Assembly: GCA_944321525.1 (NCBI GenBank)
Contig: CALULQ010000005.1
Location: forward strand, 62,001-126,000
DNA: 64,000 nt
Direction: 5' to 3'
Origin: an uncultured Paraprevotella sp.
Lineage (GTDB): Bacteria > Bacteroidota > Bacteroidia > Bacteroidales > Bacteroidaceae
Below are positions 35,359-43,066 of the stretch, one piece after another. A program made the translations under genes and the position numbers. Positions within the stretch are counted from its first letter, which is position 1. Each line of letters starts with the position of its first letter. A model generated the notes under the pieces. It did no database searches. It worked only from the letters and a program-made list of their open reading frames with translations, and had not been told where the DNA came from.

Positions 35359-35772
35359 TCATTCCGAAGCCGCAGTCAGCCTGTGGTGTTCCAAGACAAG
35401 GGGAGTGGGGCGCAAGTCGTAATAGTCGCAATCCTGTATGGCGACGCTGAAATATTCCATGCTGTCGTAGCTGGGATAAAGGCGCTGCAGGATGGCGTTT
35501 CCGGCATAGATTTCGGCCTGCACGCCGTCCGGCACGTCAAAGGCGGCCACTCCGCTGATGCGTACCGAAATGTCATCGTCCCACGTCAGAATCTCCACGT
35601 GAGGGTCTTTCCGCAGTTGGCGGTAGACGGCCTTGCCGGCCGAGGTGGCGAAATAGAGCCGCTTGCCGTCCTGCTTCATGATTTGGAAGACGCGCGCTTT
35701 GGGGCGTCCGTCTTCCACGGTGGCCAGTGCCACGTTGGGGTGCCCGGCCAGGAATTGAAATACTTTTTCCAT
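35359..35772 (-). CDS. pyridoxamine 5'-phosphate oxidase-family flavin-binding protein
   Basis: 137 residues, a single split-barrel domain: LAGHPNVALATVEDGRPKARVF, RLYFATSAGKAVYRQLRKDPHVEI, then ISGVAAFDV. This is the FMN-binding family of general stress protein 26 and PNPOx-like proteins. It lacks the C-terminal dimerisation part of true PdxH, so a PLP synthesis role is not indicated. Likely a cytoplasmic flavin- or F420-type reductase of unknown substrate. It lies 21 bases downstream of the Rossmann-fold reductase and probably shares its transcript. Confidence 0.82.
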   Translation of the reverse strand: MEKVFQFLAGHPNVALATVEDGRPKARVFQIMKQDGKRLYFATSAGKAVYRQLRKDPHVEILTWDDDISVRISGVAAFDVPDGVQAEIYAGNAILQRLYPSYDSMEYFSVAIQDCDYYDLRPTPLVLEHHRLTAASE

Positions 35773-35793
35773 GTGGTTCTATATAGGAATGGT

Positions 35794-36453
35794 CTAATAT
35801 CCGATGGTGAAGCGCTCCTTGTGGTGGTTCTCCTGCTCCAGTTCGTCCACCATGGCCATGGCGTAGTCTTCCACCGAAATGAAGCTGTCGCCTTTCTCGT
35901 CCACGATGAGGTCGTCCTTGCCCAGGCGGAACTTGCCGGTGCGGACGCCCGGTTGCAGGTTGCCCAGGTTGGCGGCGGGAGAGAAGAACACCCAGTCGAG
36001 GTCCTGCTCATGGACGAGGGTTTCCAGATAGAACTTGGCCATCGACTTCACGCCAGGCAACCAGGCTTCGGGCAGTGTGCCCGTGTCCACCAGCCGCACG
36101 CCCGGTTTGACGAACAGGCTTCCGGCTCCGCCCACGATGAGCAGCCGCCCTGTGCCGGAGGCTTTCACCGCATTCAGGATTTTCGGGTACACCCGCAGTG
36201 TGTCCTCATACATGTCCGGGTTGCCCCACCCCGGGTTGTAGGCGCTGATGACGGCATCGTGTCCCTTGCATGCGTCCGTGAGGCGGGCCGAATCCTCCAC
36301 GTCCATGCCGACGACAGACAGCCGCGGGTTTTCCGCTTTCACTTTCTCGGGATGACGCACGACGGCGGTCACCTCGTGGCCTCTTTCTAACAACTCATTC
36401 AAGATAGCGTTTCCTACGAATCCGCTCACACCGATTAATACAACTTTTTTCAT
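35794..36453 (-). CDS. NAD(P)-dependent Rossmann-fold oxidoreductase (NmrA/SDR-atypical type)
   Basis: 219 residues from ATG 36453. An in-frame start at 36483 would add ten basic residues and would lie on the predicted promoter. The N-terminus MKKVVLIGVSGFVGNAIL is a dinucleotide-binding glycine motif, followed by HEVTAVVRHPEKV and AVISAYNPGW; later VFFSPAANLGNLQPG. It resembles YwnB/YtfG-like atypical SDR proteins. It is divergent from an HxlR-type regulator gene, a common arrangement in which the regulator senses reactive compounds and controls the reductase. Here that regulator is frameshifted. Confidence 0.85.
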   Translation of the reverse strand: MKKVVLIGVSGFVGNAILNELLERGHEVTAVVRHPEKVKAENPRLSVVGMDVEDSARLTDACKGHDAVISAYNPGWGNPDMYEDTLRVYPKILNAVKASGTGRLLIVGGAGSLFVKPGVRLVDTGTLPEAWLPGVKSMAKFYLETLVHEQDLDWVFFSPAANLGNLQPGVRTGKFRLGKDDLIVDEKGDSFISVEDYAMAMVDELEQENHHKERFTIGY

Positions 36454-36480
36454 GTTTCTGTTCTTTAAATGTTTACGCTG

Positions 36481-36488
36481 CAAAGTTC
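36481..36488 (-). promoter_or_regulatory. possible -7 box of the Rossmann-fold reductase gene
   Basis: The minus strand reads GAACTTTG, a TAnnTTTG variant with G for T in the first position, 28 bases before the ATG at 36453. Confidence 0.35.
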
Positions 36489-36642
36489 TGAAATATTCTT
36501 TTAGAAAACAAGTAGTTAACAGCCGGTCAGATACTTACTGCGAGGAAACCATTGTTGGTTATGAGCGTGTTCCTTCTTCCCCTTTTGACTATATTTTAAA
36601 CTTTTCCCCGAGCGTGGCATTGTGCCTTCCCGGCCTTTTACT

Positions 36643-36650
36643 TACTTTTG
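36643..36650 (+). promoter_or_regulatory. -7 promoter box of the HxlR-type regulator
   Basis: TACTTTTG, an exact TAnnTTTG, 22 bases before the ATG at 36672. Confidence 0.55.
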
Positions 36651-36671
36651 TAGAGTAGTAGACGAAAAGTA

Positions 36672-37054
36672 ATGGAAGCAAGCAGACTGAACGAGGAGAT
36701 TTATATCAAGGACTGCCCGATACGGAATGTGTTGGCCCGTATCTGTGACAAGTGGTCCATCCTGACTCTTTTTACTTTGGAGCAGTTCCCGGTGATGCGT
36801 TTTGGGGAATTGCATCGCATGATTCCGGACATTTCTCAGAAGATGCTGACCGTCACGCTCCGCACGTGGAAGAAGACGGGCTGGTCAGCAGGAAGGTGTA
36901 TGCCCAAGTGCCGCCAAAGGTGGAATACTCTTTGACGGCCCGGGGACACTCCCTTTTGCCGCATCTGAACGGTTTGATTGACTGGACAAAAGGCGAGATG
37001 GACGGCATTCTGCGCGACCGTGAGGCCCTGTCGGTCGCGCGGACGAACTGCTGA
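36672..37054 (+). pseudogene. HxlR-type helix-turn-helix regulator with a single-base frameshift
   Basis: The first frame (36672 on) reads IKDCPIRNVLARICDKWSILTLFTL...MRFGELHRMIPDISQKMLTVTLRT, an HxlR winged helix. After about residue 65 the family sequence continues in another frame as EEDGLVSRKVYAQVPPKVEYSLTARGHSLLPHLNGLIDW to the stop at 37054. One missing C between 36866 and 36867 (ACGTGG where ACGCTGG is expected) restores a single frame of about 127 residues, the normal family length. HxlR proteins are dimeric DNA-binding regulators, often redox or aldehyde responsive. With the break, the recognition helix is kept but the wing and dimer helix are lost. Confidence 0.82.
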
Positions 37055-37067
37055 GCAGGGGCATTTT

Positions 37068-38015
37068 TCAGTTGAATCCGAAGTGCGCCACCACGTGGTG
37101 GGGCATCCACAGGCAAAGGCCCAACCCGAGCAGGACGGCGACGAGGAGGGCCAAGGTCGTCCCGTCCTTCCAGTCGACGCGGAGGCTGGCCCGCCGCATG
37201 CGGAGATAGGCCAGGACGTAGCCCAGCAGGAAAAGGAAGACGGCAAGGCCGAACCACCAGCCGTAGAACCAGCGGTGGGGAGCGGAATGGTAGCCGTATT
37301 CCGGGCCGATGAAGAACACCACGTTGCAATAGTAGACACCATAATAGAACATGGCAAGGAGCAGCACGGCGCAGAGCGTCTTGGGGAAAGGTTTCTTGCG
37401 CCAATAGGTGGCGCCCAGGATGAACAGCGCCTGCAGGGCGTAGGCCTGCGGAAGACCCTTGTTCAGGAAAAAGCTGCAGGAGCCCGTCCACGGGACCGGG
37501 AAGGCCAGCGACACCTCGGGGAAAAGCAGGTGGGCGACGCCGATGCGCGTGTAGTCGGCCAGCACGGCGCCTGCCATGAACAACGGCAGGGGGAGGAGCA
37601 CCGTGCGGAGCCAGCGCGCTAGCGCTTTCTCCAGCGTGGTGGCCGGGAGGGTCAGCTCGGGGATGTAGTCGCGCCGGTGCTTGGACGAAAGGAAGAACGT
37701 GCTGCCCGTGAAGGCCAGATAAAACGTGAGGCAGGCGATGGTGGTGAAGGCGATGGATTCCCAGCTACGGTCGGTTCCTTGTGCGGCTTCTTCCAGGATG
37801 ACCTGGTAGCTGTTGTTGCGCGTCTTCAAGCCCTGTGCCACGTCTTGCAGGGCGCGCACCACGGGGGCCGTCTTGGTGAAGTCGATCCAGACGAACAGCA
37901 GGCTCAGGATGCCGTAGGGCAGGATGAGGTCGTAGAGGAATTGCAGGCGGTTCTCGATCCAGTCCTTGCGCAGGTAGAGGAGGAAGCGTTCGGTGTTGAA
38001 TGGGTTTGGGTTCAT
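37068..38015 (-). CDS. ABC permease-like membrane protein 4 of a four-paralogue operon
   Basis: 315 residues, about six transmembrane helices. It shares with the three paralogues upstream an N-terminal FLLYLRKDWIENR (basic cytoplasmic start), a central ELTLPATTLEKALARWLRTVLLP and ADYTRIGVAHLLFPEV. This one has AAQGTDRSWESIAFTT, close to the version in the gene at 38049, so these two are the closest pair. It is the last gene of the operon and ends 13 bases from the convergent HxlR remnant. Likely partner of the ATPase at 41146 in exporting or sensing an envelope-active compound; the substrate is unknown. Confidence 0.72.
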   Translation of the reverse strand: MNPNPFNTERFLLYLRKDWIENRLQFLYDLILPYGILSLLFVWIDFTKTAPVVRALQDVAQGLKTRNNSYQVILEEAAQGTDRSWESIAFTTIACLTFYLAFTGSTFFLSSKHRRDYIPELTLPATTLEKALARWLRTVLLPLPLFMAGAVLADYTRIGVAHLLFPEVSLAFPVPWTGSCSFFLNKGLPQAYALQALFILGATYWRKKPFPKTLCAVLLLAMFYYGVYYCNVVFFIGPEYGYHSAPHRWFYGWWFGLAVFLFLLGYVLAYLRMRRASLRVDWKDGTTLALLVAVLLGLGLCLWMPHHVVAHFGFN

Positions 38016-38048
38016 GGTTTACAGGTTTTGAGGGTGAGACAATGTTTT

Positions 38049-39041
38049 TCAGTCCTGCGGCGGCAGTCCCATGAATGGGAATGGCGGTGCAGGGGTGGGG
38101 TGATAAGGGAAGTGCCGTATGTTGTAGTGGGGGACGGCGACGCAAAGGACGAGGGCGAGGGCGAAGGCCACAAGGACGGCCCGCGTAGTCCGGTCGTTCC
38201 ACGAAGGGAGCAGGGCGGCATGCTTCAGTCGGAAGTAGGCCAGCGCATAGCAGAACAGGATGCAGAAGGCGTTCACCCCGTAGAGCCAGAATGCCTGCCA
38301 GTTGCCGGGCATGGGGTGATGCCCGTATTCGGGCTGGAGGCTGCTCACGCTGATGATGTAGGCCGTGGCAAGGAGGGAGGCCGACAGCAGGTAGGCGCCC
38401 GCCGTCTTGCGGAAGGGGCCGTGGGGCCAATAGGTGCTTCCGAGGACGAAGAGGGCATGGAACGCGATGCCGCAAAGGAACATCTCGGGCAGGAAATAGC
38501 CTTCGCCCGACCACCAAGGGACAGGAAAGGAGAGCGCTATCTCGGGATACATCCAGCGGGTGACGCCCACGCGGGTGAGGTCGGCCAGCAGGGTAGAGCA
38601 ACAGAACACCGCCAGCGACAGCAGCAGGAGGCACAAGGCGCGCCCGGCGAAACGCTCGGCGGGCGACACCGGGAGGGTCAGGAACCGGGCATAGCCCCTC
38701 CTGCGGCGGGACTCCCGCAGGAAGCGGCTGCCGGCGAAGGCCATGAAGGGGCAGAAAAACAGGGTGGTGAGCGTGCCGATGGCGTACCACTGTTGGTCTG
38801 TTCCTTGCAAGGCTTCTTCCATGATGAGGTCGCGAAGCGGGTTCGGAGCTTCGCCTCCGTTGACGCTGGCCGGAAGCTCTTGCAGGAAACGGCTCTTGGC
38901 GCGGAGGTCGAACCAGACGAAAGCTGTGGCCATCGCGAGATAGAGGATGAGGCCGGCGCCGAGGGCGGGGGCGAGGTGCTCGCGGAAGTCTTTTCGGACA
39001 AAGGCCCGGAAGCGTGCCGGATGGAAGTGTGAGGTGTTCAT
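38049..39041 (-). CDS. ABC permease-like membrane protein 3 of the same operon
   Basis: 330 residues, about six helices. The paralogue pattern is RFRAFVRKDFREHLAP at the N-terminus, ALQGTDQQWYAIGTLTTLFF, FLTLPVSPAERFAGRALCLLLL and ADLTRVGVTRWMYPEI. It is separated from the GntR gene by 25 bases and from the last paralogue by 33 bases. As in the other members, the large loop between helices one and two would be extracytoplasmic. No enzyme motif is present. A lone ABC-2-type permease is the nearest family. Confidence 0.72.
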   Translation of the reverse strand: MNTSHFHPARFRAFVRKDFREHLAPALGAGLILYLAMATAFVWFDLRAKSRFLQELPASVNGGEAPNPLRDLIMEEALQGTDQQWYAIGTLTTLFFCPFMAFAGSRFLRESRRRRGYARFLTLPVSPAERFAGRALCLLLLSLAVFCCSTLLADLTRVGVTRWMYPEIALSFPVPWWSGEGYFLPEMFLCGIAFHALFVLGSTYWPHGPFRKTAGAYLLSASLLATAYIISVSSLQPEYGHHPMPGNWQAFWLYGVNAFCILFCYALAYFRLKHAALLPSWNDRTTRAVLVAFALALVLCVAVPHYNIRHFPYHPTPAPPFPFMGLPPQD

Positions 39042-39066
39042 CTTTCCGATACTTATGGGTTGATAA

Positions 39067-39444
39067 TCATTGGAACGAATGGTCTTTTTCGCAATACTGC
39101 CGATAGAGCGCGGCCAGTTCGTCGGCCGTGATGCCGATGGAGCGGGCTTGGCGGAAGAAGTCGTGCAACTCTTCGTTCATGAAGGCTTCACGGCGGAAGG
39201 AGCGGATGCGGTCGGCCGCGCCCGGTTCCACGAAGTAGCCGATGCCGCGCTGGATGCGGACGACGCCGCACGACTGCAGGAAGTCGTACGACCGCATGGC
39301 CGTGTTGGCGTTGACTTCCACGGTGGCGGCATATTCGCGCACCGACGGGATGCGCCCGTTCTCGGCGTAGCGCCCTTGCAGGATCTCGTCGCAGATGCGG
39401 TCGGCGATTTGCAGGTAGATGGGTTTGCTTTCTTTGAAGTTCAT
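39067..39444 (-). CDS. GntR-family (YtrA-type) transcription regulator
   Basis: 125 residues. The start at 39444 overlaps the previous stop as ATGA; a longer same-frame opening runs up to 40200 but lies inside the permease gene and is a shadow. The winged helix is typical: KPIYLQIADRICDEILQGRYAENGRIPSVREYAATVEVNANTAMRSYDFLQ-type sequence (PIYLQIADRICDEIL, RIPSVREYAA), and GVVRIQRGIGYFV. A short C-terminal helical part (EELHDFFRQARSIGIT) replaces the large effector domain, as in YtrA-type regulators that control ABC operons. It lies inside the operon it probably represses. A matching dyad overlaps the operon start at 42017-42040. Confidence 0.9.
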   Translation of the reverse strand: MNFKESKPIYLQIADRICDEILQGRYAENGRIPSVREYAATVEVNANTAMRSYDFLQSCGVVRIQRGIGYFVEPGAADRIRSFRREAFMNEELHDFFRQARSIGITADELAALYRQYCEKDHSFQ

Positions 39445-40280
39445 GCTGCAGAGGATTGGGATGGGGGACAATATTGGAGGTCTCTTCGCACGAGCCGCCG
39501 GTAGACGGCGTACCAGCAAAGGACGGTCAGGGCGAGGAAGAAGGTGTGCCAGACGGAGAGCCAAGGCGTGGCTGCGTCCATGACAGAAGGGTAGACCCGC
39601 ATGAAGCCGGCAACACTGTAGACGAGGATGACGGGCAATGCCAGGATGCAGACCCGCCAGAGAAAACGGGTGGGCTTCGTCTTCAGCGTGCCGGTGAGGC
39701 CCACGATGGACTGCCCCAGCAGGGTGAGGGTGAACAGTGCCTGGAAAATCAGCGGGGTGCCCTCGCCTTTGCGCAAGTCCGGGTCGAGGAAAAGGGGAAG
39801 GGACAAGTCGGCTCCGGGAAAAACCGAACGGCAGATGAGGATGCGCGTGAAGTCGGCGGCGAGGAAAATGACGGCGAAAGCGGCCAGTGAGAACGGGACG
39901 GCATACAGCCACCAACGCATGAACTTCTCCGCCGTGGCGGCGGGAAGGAGCAGGGCGCGGATGTTTTCCCGACGCGTTTGGGCGCGGGTGCGGAATACGT
40001 TGACGGAGAGCAGCATGAAGACGAAGAACGCCACGGTCAGGTATTGTTTGCCGACGTTCCATCCCGGGTCCGCACCGGGTTGAAGCGCTCCGCGCTGGTA
40101 GAACACGTCGATGACGGGCAGCGTGTTCCGGTAAATCTCTATGCTGCCGGCCGTGAGGGCGATGGCGGAGATGAGGTAGGCGCCGAGCAGGAAAAAGCAA
40201 TAGGACATCCGCCTTTCGCCATAGTCCTGGCGGACCAAGGCGGCGAAGCGGGGATAGTGGAATGAAGAAGAGGTCTGCAT
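39441..40280 (-). CDS. ABC permease-like membrane protein 2 of the same operon
   Basis: 279 residues, about six helices. It has RFAALVRQDYGERR at the N-terminus, RENIRALLLPAATAEKFMRWWLYAVPFSL in the middle and ADFTRILICRSVFPGADLS, matching the pattern of its three paralogues. It follows the first paralogue after 4 bases and is joined to the GntR gene by a 4-base overlap. Function as for the others: a likely transport or resistance partner of the single ATPase. Confidence 0.72.
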   Translation of the reverse strand: MQTSSSFHYPRFAALVRQDYGERRMSYCFFLLGAYLISAIALTAGSIEIYRNTLPVIDVFYQRGALQPGADPGWNVGKQYLTVAFFVFMLLSVNVFRTRAQTRRENIRALLLPAATAEKFMRWWLYAVPFSLAAFAVIFLAADFTRILICRSVFPGADLSLPLFLDPDLRKGEGTPLIFQALFTLTLLGQSIVGLTGTLKTKPTRFLWRVCILALPVILVYSVAGFMRVYPSVMDAATPWLSVWHTFFLALTVLCWYAVYRRLVRRDLQYCPPSQSSAA

Positions 40281-40284
40281 GGGG

Positions 40285-41139
40285 CTATTCTTTTGAGAGT
40301 TTGCAATAAGTCAGGTCGGCTTGCCGCAGGTGGCGGTAGGCCAGATACCAGTTCAGGATGAAGCCGGCGATGAAGAAGAGAGTCCAGCCGAGCAGGAAGT
40401 CGGTGTCCTGCATCAGGTTGTCCAACAGCCGTTGTCTTTTATAGAGGAATCCGGAGAATGACATGGCAAAAGGTACCAGGAGAATGAGAAGGTAACCCAA
40501 GATGGTGGGCCACAGCGTGCGCGTTTCGCTGACTGCGACAAAGACGGACTGGATGAAAAGGACGGCGGCCAAGAGCGTCGTGTTGGCCCACATCCATTGC
40601 GTGTCGTGGAAATGCGCGAATGAAAACTGCGGGGAGGCATAGTGCAAGCCCGGATAGAGGGCGTTGCAGACGAACACACGGGTGTAGTCGGCCGCCAGGA
40701 ACAGCGCAAGGGAGCCGAAGAGCAAGAGCGGCACTGTGCGGACGAACCGCAGCAGAAACGTCTCGGACGCCGAAACCGGCAGCGTGAGGTTCCGGATGCG
40801 GTCGTTTTTCGTATAACGGCCTGTATAAACGCTTCCCGAGAGGAGGACGAAAAGGAACGGTATCCAGTGGATGAGCGTGTCCATGTTCTCCCAACTGTTG
40901 TCTATGCCGGCGGCTATCCGGGCTGCGATGGTCTGCCATTCGGCTGTTTCTTCGGGCGAATGGGCGTGGAGCATGAGCCGGTGGGCATGCCGAGCATCCG
41001 GCAGGGTGCAGAAGCAGAAGTAGGTGGCCAGTCCGGCATAAAGGAGGAGAAATGTCTGGATGTTCTGCTTCCAGTTCTCTGTCCAATCCTTGCGGAGCAG
41101 GGTGGCGAACCGTCTGCCGTTGAAAGATGGCAATGACAT
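40285..41139 (-). CDS. ABC permease-like membrane protein 1 of the same operon
   Basis: 284 residues, about six helices. RFATLLRKDWTENWKQN opens the protein, followed by DNSWENMDTLIHWIPFLFVLL, RNLTLPVSASETFLLRFVRTVPLLL and ADYTRVFVCNALYPGL. It begins 6 bases after the ATPase stop, so it is the most likely direct partner of the ATPase. A second large hydrophobic hairpin follows before the C-terminal AYRHLRQADLTYC. Confidence 0.75.
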   Translation of the reverse strand: MSLPSFNGRRFATLLRKDWTENWKQNIQTFLLLYAGLATYFCFCTLPDARHAHRLMLHAHSPEETAEWQTIAARIAAGIDNSWENMDTLIHWIPFLFVLLSGSVYTGRYTKNDRIRNLTLPVSASETFLLRFVRTVPLLLFGSLALFLAADYTRVFVCNALYPGLHYASPQFSFAHFHDTQWMWANTTLLAAVLFIQSVFVAVSETRTLWPTILGYLLILLVPFAMSFSGFLYKRQRLLDNLMQDTDFLLGWTLFFIAGFILNWYLAYRHLRQADLTYCKLSKE

Positions 41140-41145
41140 GGCTTT

Positions 41146-41991
41146 TTATTTTTGAGGGTTCAACAACTGGCCGAGCTTTTCCGGATGCGCCAGCGCGCCG
41201 TTGAAAAGCAGCTCGATGTCCATTTCCGATTCCCGTCCGTCAGGGTTGGGCAGCATGGCGGAGTAGCCATGGGGCGAGGGCTGGGCGAAATAGGCTTGTC
41301 GGGCTTCCTCTTCGTTGGCGGAGGGAGTGAAGTATAGCTTCCGGCAGATGTCCGAGGTCGAGGCGTCGACGAGCGCTTTCCCCTTCTCGATGATGACGAT
41401 GTGGTCGAGCAGTTGTTCCACGTCCTTCACCTGGTGTGTGGAAATCACGGCGCCGCGTTGCTCGTTCATCTCGCGGATGAGCAGCTTGCGGAACTGGCTC
41501 TTGCCGGGGATGTCCATGCCGTTGGTGGGCTCGTCCATGATGAGCCACGAGGTGCGGGTGGCGAGGGCGAAGCAGAACAGCACTTTCTTTTTCTGTCCCA
41601 TGGAAAGTTCGCCGAGCTTGATGCCCTCCGTCATGCCGAACATCTGCAGGTTGCTTCGCAGGTTCTCGTGGTCGAACTTCGGATAAAAGGGAGCATGCAG
41701 GCGGACATACTTTTCCAATGAGTAGTCCGGCAGGTCGAATTCTTCGGGGATGAAGTAGAAGTCGCTGAGCGTTTCAGGCAACCGGCGGCGGACGTTCACG
41801 TCGTTGAGGCGCACTTCCCCGGCCACGGGGGTGAGCAGTCCCGTCATCAGGTAGAGCAGGGTGGACTTCCCGGCTCCGTTCTTTCCTAACAGGCCATACA
41901 CGTTGCCCTCCTGCAGGTTGAGGGAGAAATCGTTGAACACGCGGCTTTTCCGTTTGGAATATCCGAAAGAGAGATGGTCGATGGTTATCAT
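41146..41991 (-). CDS. ABC transporter ATP-binding protein
   Basis: 281 residues. Walker A is GKNGAGKST at 36-44. The signature is degenerate (LGELSMGQKKK, LSMGQ in place of LSGGQ), Walker B with the catalytic Glu is WLIMDEPTNGMD, and the switch His is in ISTHQVKDVEQL. The C-terminal 70 residues are specific to drug- and lantibiotic-type ATPases (YtrB/CcmA-like). It is the first gene of an operon with four permease-like paralogues and a GntR regulator. It powers export, removal or sensing at the inner membrane. The -7 box and a dyad operator lie just upstream. Confidence 0.92.
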   Translation of the reverse strand: MITIDHLSFGYSKRKSRVFNDFSLNLQEGNVYGLLGKNGAGKSTLLYLMTGLLTPVAGEVRLNDVNVRRRLPETLSDFYFIPEEFDLPDYSLEKYVRLHAPFYPKFDHENLRSNLQMFGMTEGIKLGELSMGQKKKVLFCFALATRTSWLIMDEPTNGMDIPGKSQFRKLLIREMNEQRGAVISTHQVKDVEQLLDHIVIIEKGKALVDASTSDICRKLYFTPSANEEEARQAYFAQPSPHGYSAMLPNPDGRESEMDIELLFNGALAHPEKLGQLLNPQK

Positions 41992-42016
41992 AAGCTTCTT
42001 GTCTTTTATGGTTTCA

Positions 42017-42040
42017 GGTGTGTTAGTTTAATAGTACACC
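42017..42040. promoter_or_regulatory. likely GntR operator overlapping the ABC operon start
   Basis: The 24-bp dyad GGTGTnnTA-nT-nn-An-TAnnACACC has 8 of 12 pairs complementary, with outer GGTGT/ACACC perfect. It covers the predicted transcription start (near 42036), just downstream of the minus-strand -7 box. GTGT...ACAC dyads are characteristic of YtrA-type GntR regulators, and such a gene is in this operon. Confidence 0.6.
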
Positions 42041-42041
42041 G

Positions 42042-42049
42042 CAAAGATA
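42042..42049 (-). promoter_or_regulatory. -7 promoter box of the ABC operon
   Basis: The minus strand reads TATCTTTG, an exact TAnnTTTG. Exactly 20 bases upstream is CTTG, close to the -33 TTTG element. The leader to ATG 41991 is about 45 bases. Confidence 0.65.
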
Positions 42050-42083
42050 AGCGCATTGTGCGGAACGAACAAGAGCATTTGCT

Positions 42084-42228
42084 TTTTTTAACGTGCGGGG
42101 CGGGCATAATGCCTTTCCTCATGCTCCGCCAGTTTTTCCCGTAGCGTCTTCAGGTTGTCTTTGATTCGGCGGATGTCGCTTTCGCCGAAGGTTTCTTCCA
42201 TTTGTGCGATGGGTTAGATGTTAGTGAC
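42084..42228 (-). pseudogene. duplicated 3' end of the glycosidase-like gene (remnant)
   Basis: About 145 bases almost identical to 43425-43569, the 3' end of the glycosidase-like gene, in the same orientation (offset 1341). The remnant keeps the codons for IAQMEETFGESDIRR to HYARPAR and the stop, with one Lys to Glu change. Upstream of IAQMEE one codon has become a stop (TAA in place of GAG). There are about four differences in the first 125 bases and more after that. No start or promoter, so not expressed. It forms the left member of a direct repeat that brackets the cassette at 42351-43281. Confidence 0.85.
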
Positions 42229-42314
42229 GGACTGCTTCATTTATTATTGCTGCAAAAGAATGATGACAAGTGCGTTTTTTTGAAAAACAATGAGGGCTTT
42301 AGGGGCAAAAAGCG

Positions 42315-42322
42315 TATCTTTG
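42315..42322 (+). promoter_or_regulatory. -7 promoter box of the DUF3791/DUF3990 cassette
   Basis: TATCTTTG, an exact TAnnTTTG, 29 bases before ATG 42351. Confidence 0.6.
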
Positions 42323-42350
42323 TCCATGTATAACCTAACAGCCAGACGTG

Positions 42351-42581
42351 ATGGATGTGAATCAGGAAATAAAAGATAAGGTAGCCTATATCATTGCTGT
42401 AATCAGCGAGTTTGCCTCAGCACATTCGTTGAGCAATGCACAGGCGTACCGTTATTTGGAGCGTTTCAAGGGGCTTGATTTCTTGAATCGGTTCTACAAT
42501 GTGGAGCATACAATCCCATTCGAGGATGTGGTGGAGGACCTTACCACCTATTGTCATCGGAAAGGAGGTGGGTTGGTATGA
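42351..42581 (+). CDS. DUF3791-like small protein, first gene of cassette
   Basis: 76 residues from ATG 42351 (the codon before is GTG in the same frame). The sequence VAYIIAVISEFASAHSLSNAQAYRYLERFKGLDFLNRFYN and VEHTIPFEDVVEDL has the alternating helix pattern of DUF3791: a helical pair, then LDFL..FY...H. It is small, soluble and acidic, as expected of an antitoxin-like partner. Its stop overlaps the start of the DUF3990 gene as ATGA. Function is unknown for the family; pairing with DUF3990 proteins in gut bacteria is the only known clue. Confidence 0.7.
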   Translation: MDVNQEIKDKVAYIIAVISEFASAHSLSNAQAYRYLERFKGLDFLNRFYNVEHTIPFEDVVEDLTTYCHRKGGGLV

Positions 42582-43066
42582 TTCTGTATCATGGTTCCAA
42601 TGTGGAAATCGGGGAAATAGACCTTTCTCTATCCAAAGTCGGGAAGGACTTCGGCTGTGGTTTCTATTTGTCGGCTGACAAGGAACAAGCCCGCGAACTG
42701 GCAGAGAGGAAGACGGAACAGTTGGGTGTGGGAATCCCCACGCTGAATGTGTATGAGCTTGGCATGGAGTGTATGAACGACCCGGATTTGCGTATACTCG
42801 AATTTCAGTCTTATAGCAAAGAGTGGGCGGAGTTTGTTTTGATGAACCGGCGCAATCGGACACGCATACAGGCGCATGGCTATGATATCGTCATCGGTCC
42901 GATTGCCGACGATGCCGTGGGATATCAGATACGTCGTTACGTCTCTGGGTTGATTGACATGGATAAGTTTATGGAAGAATTGAAATACATGAAGGGCAGG
43001 ACCATGCAATATTTTTTCGGCACGGAGAAATCCATTCGTTACTTAACCAAAATACAAGCGTTATGA
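42578..43066 (+). CDS. DUF3990 protein, candidate ADP-ribosyltransferase-fold toxin or effector
   Basis: 162 residues from ATG 42578, set by the ATGA overlap. LYHGSNVEI (His5), DFGCGFYLSADKEQARELA (Tyr30), YDIVIGPIADD (103-111) and MQYFFGTEKSI (Glu150) match the order of the His-Tyr-Glu core of diphtheria-toxin-like ADP-ribosyltransferases: YHGS, GxGFYL and a late [ST]E. The middle NVYELGM is a strand. No signal peptide, so it acts in the cytoplasm or is delivered by contact. It lies between two small proteins in a tight three-gene operon. Seen: motif order. Inferred: NAD-dependent transferase activity and toxin role. Confidence 0.72.
   Translation: MILYHGSNVEIGEIDLSLSKVGKDFGCGFYLSADKEQARELAERKTEQLGVGIPTLNVYELGMECMNDPDLRILEFQSYSKEWAEFVLMNRRNRTRIQAHGYDIVIGPIADDAVGYQIRRYVSGLIDMDKFMEELKYMKGRTMQYFFGTEKSIRYLTKIQAL

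Noticed and set aside
39445..40200. N-terminal 252-codon extension of the GntR frame
   Set aside because: It overlaps the permease gene completely; the GntR start at 39444 is fixed by an ATGA overlap and a full HTH domain.
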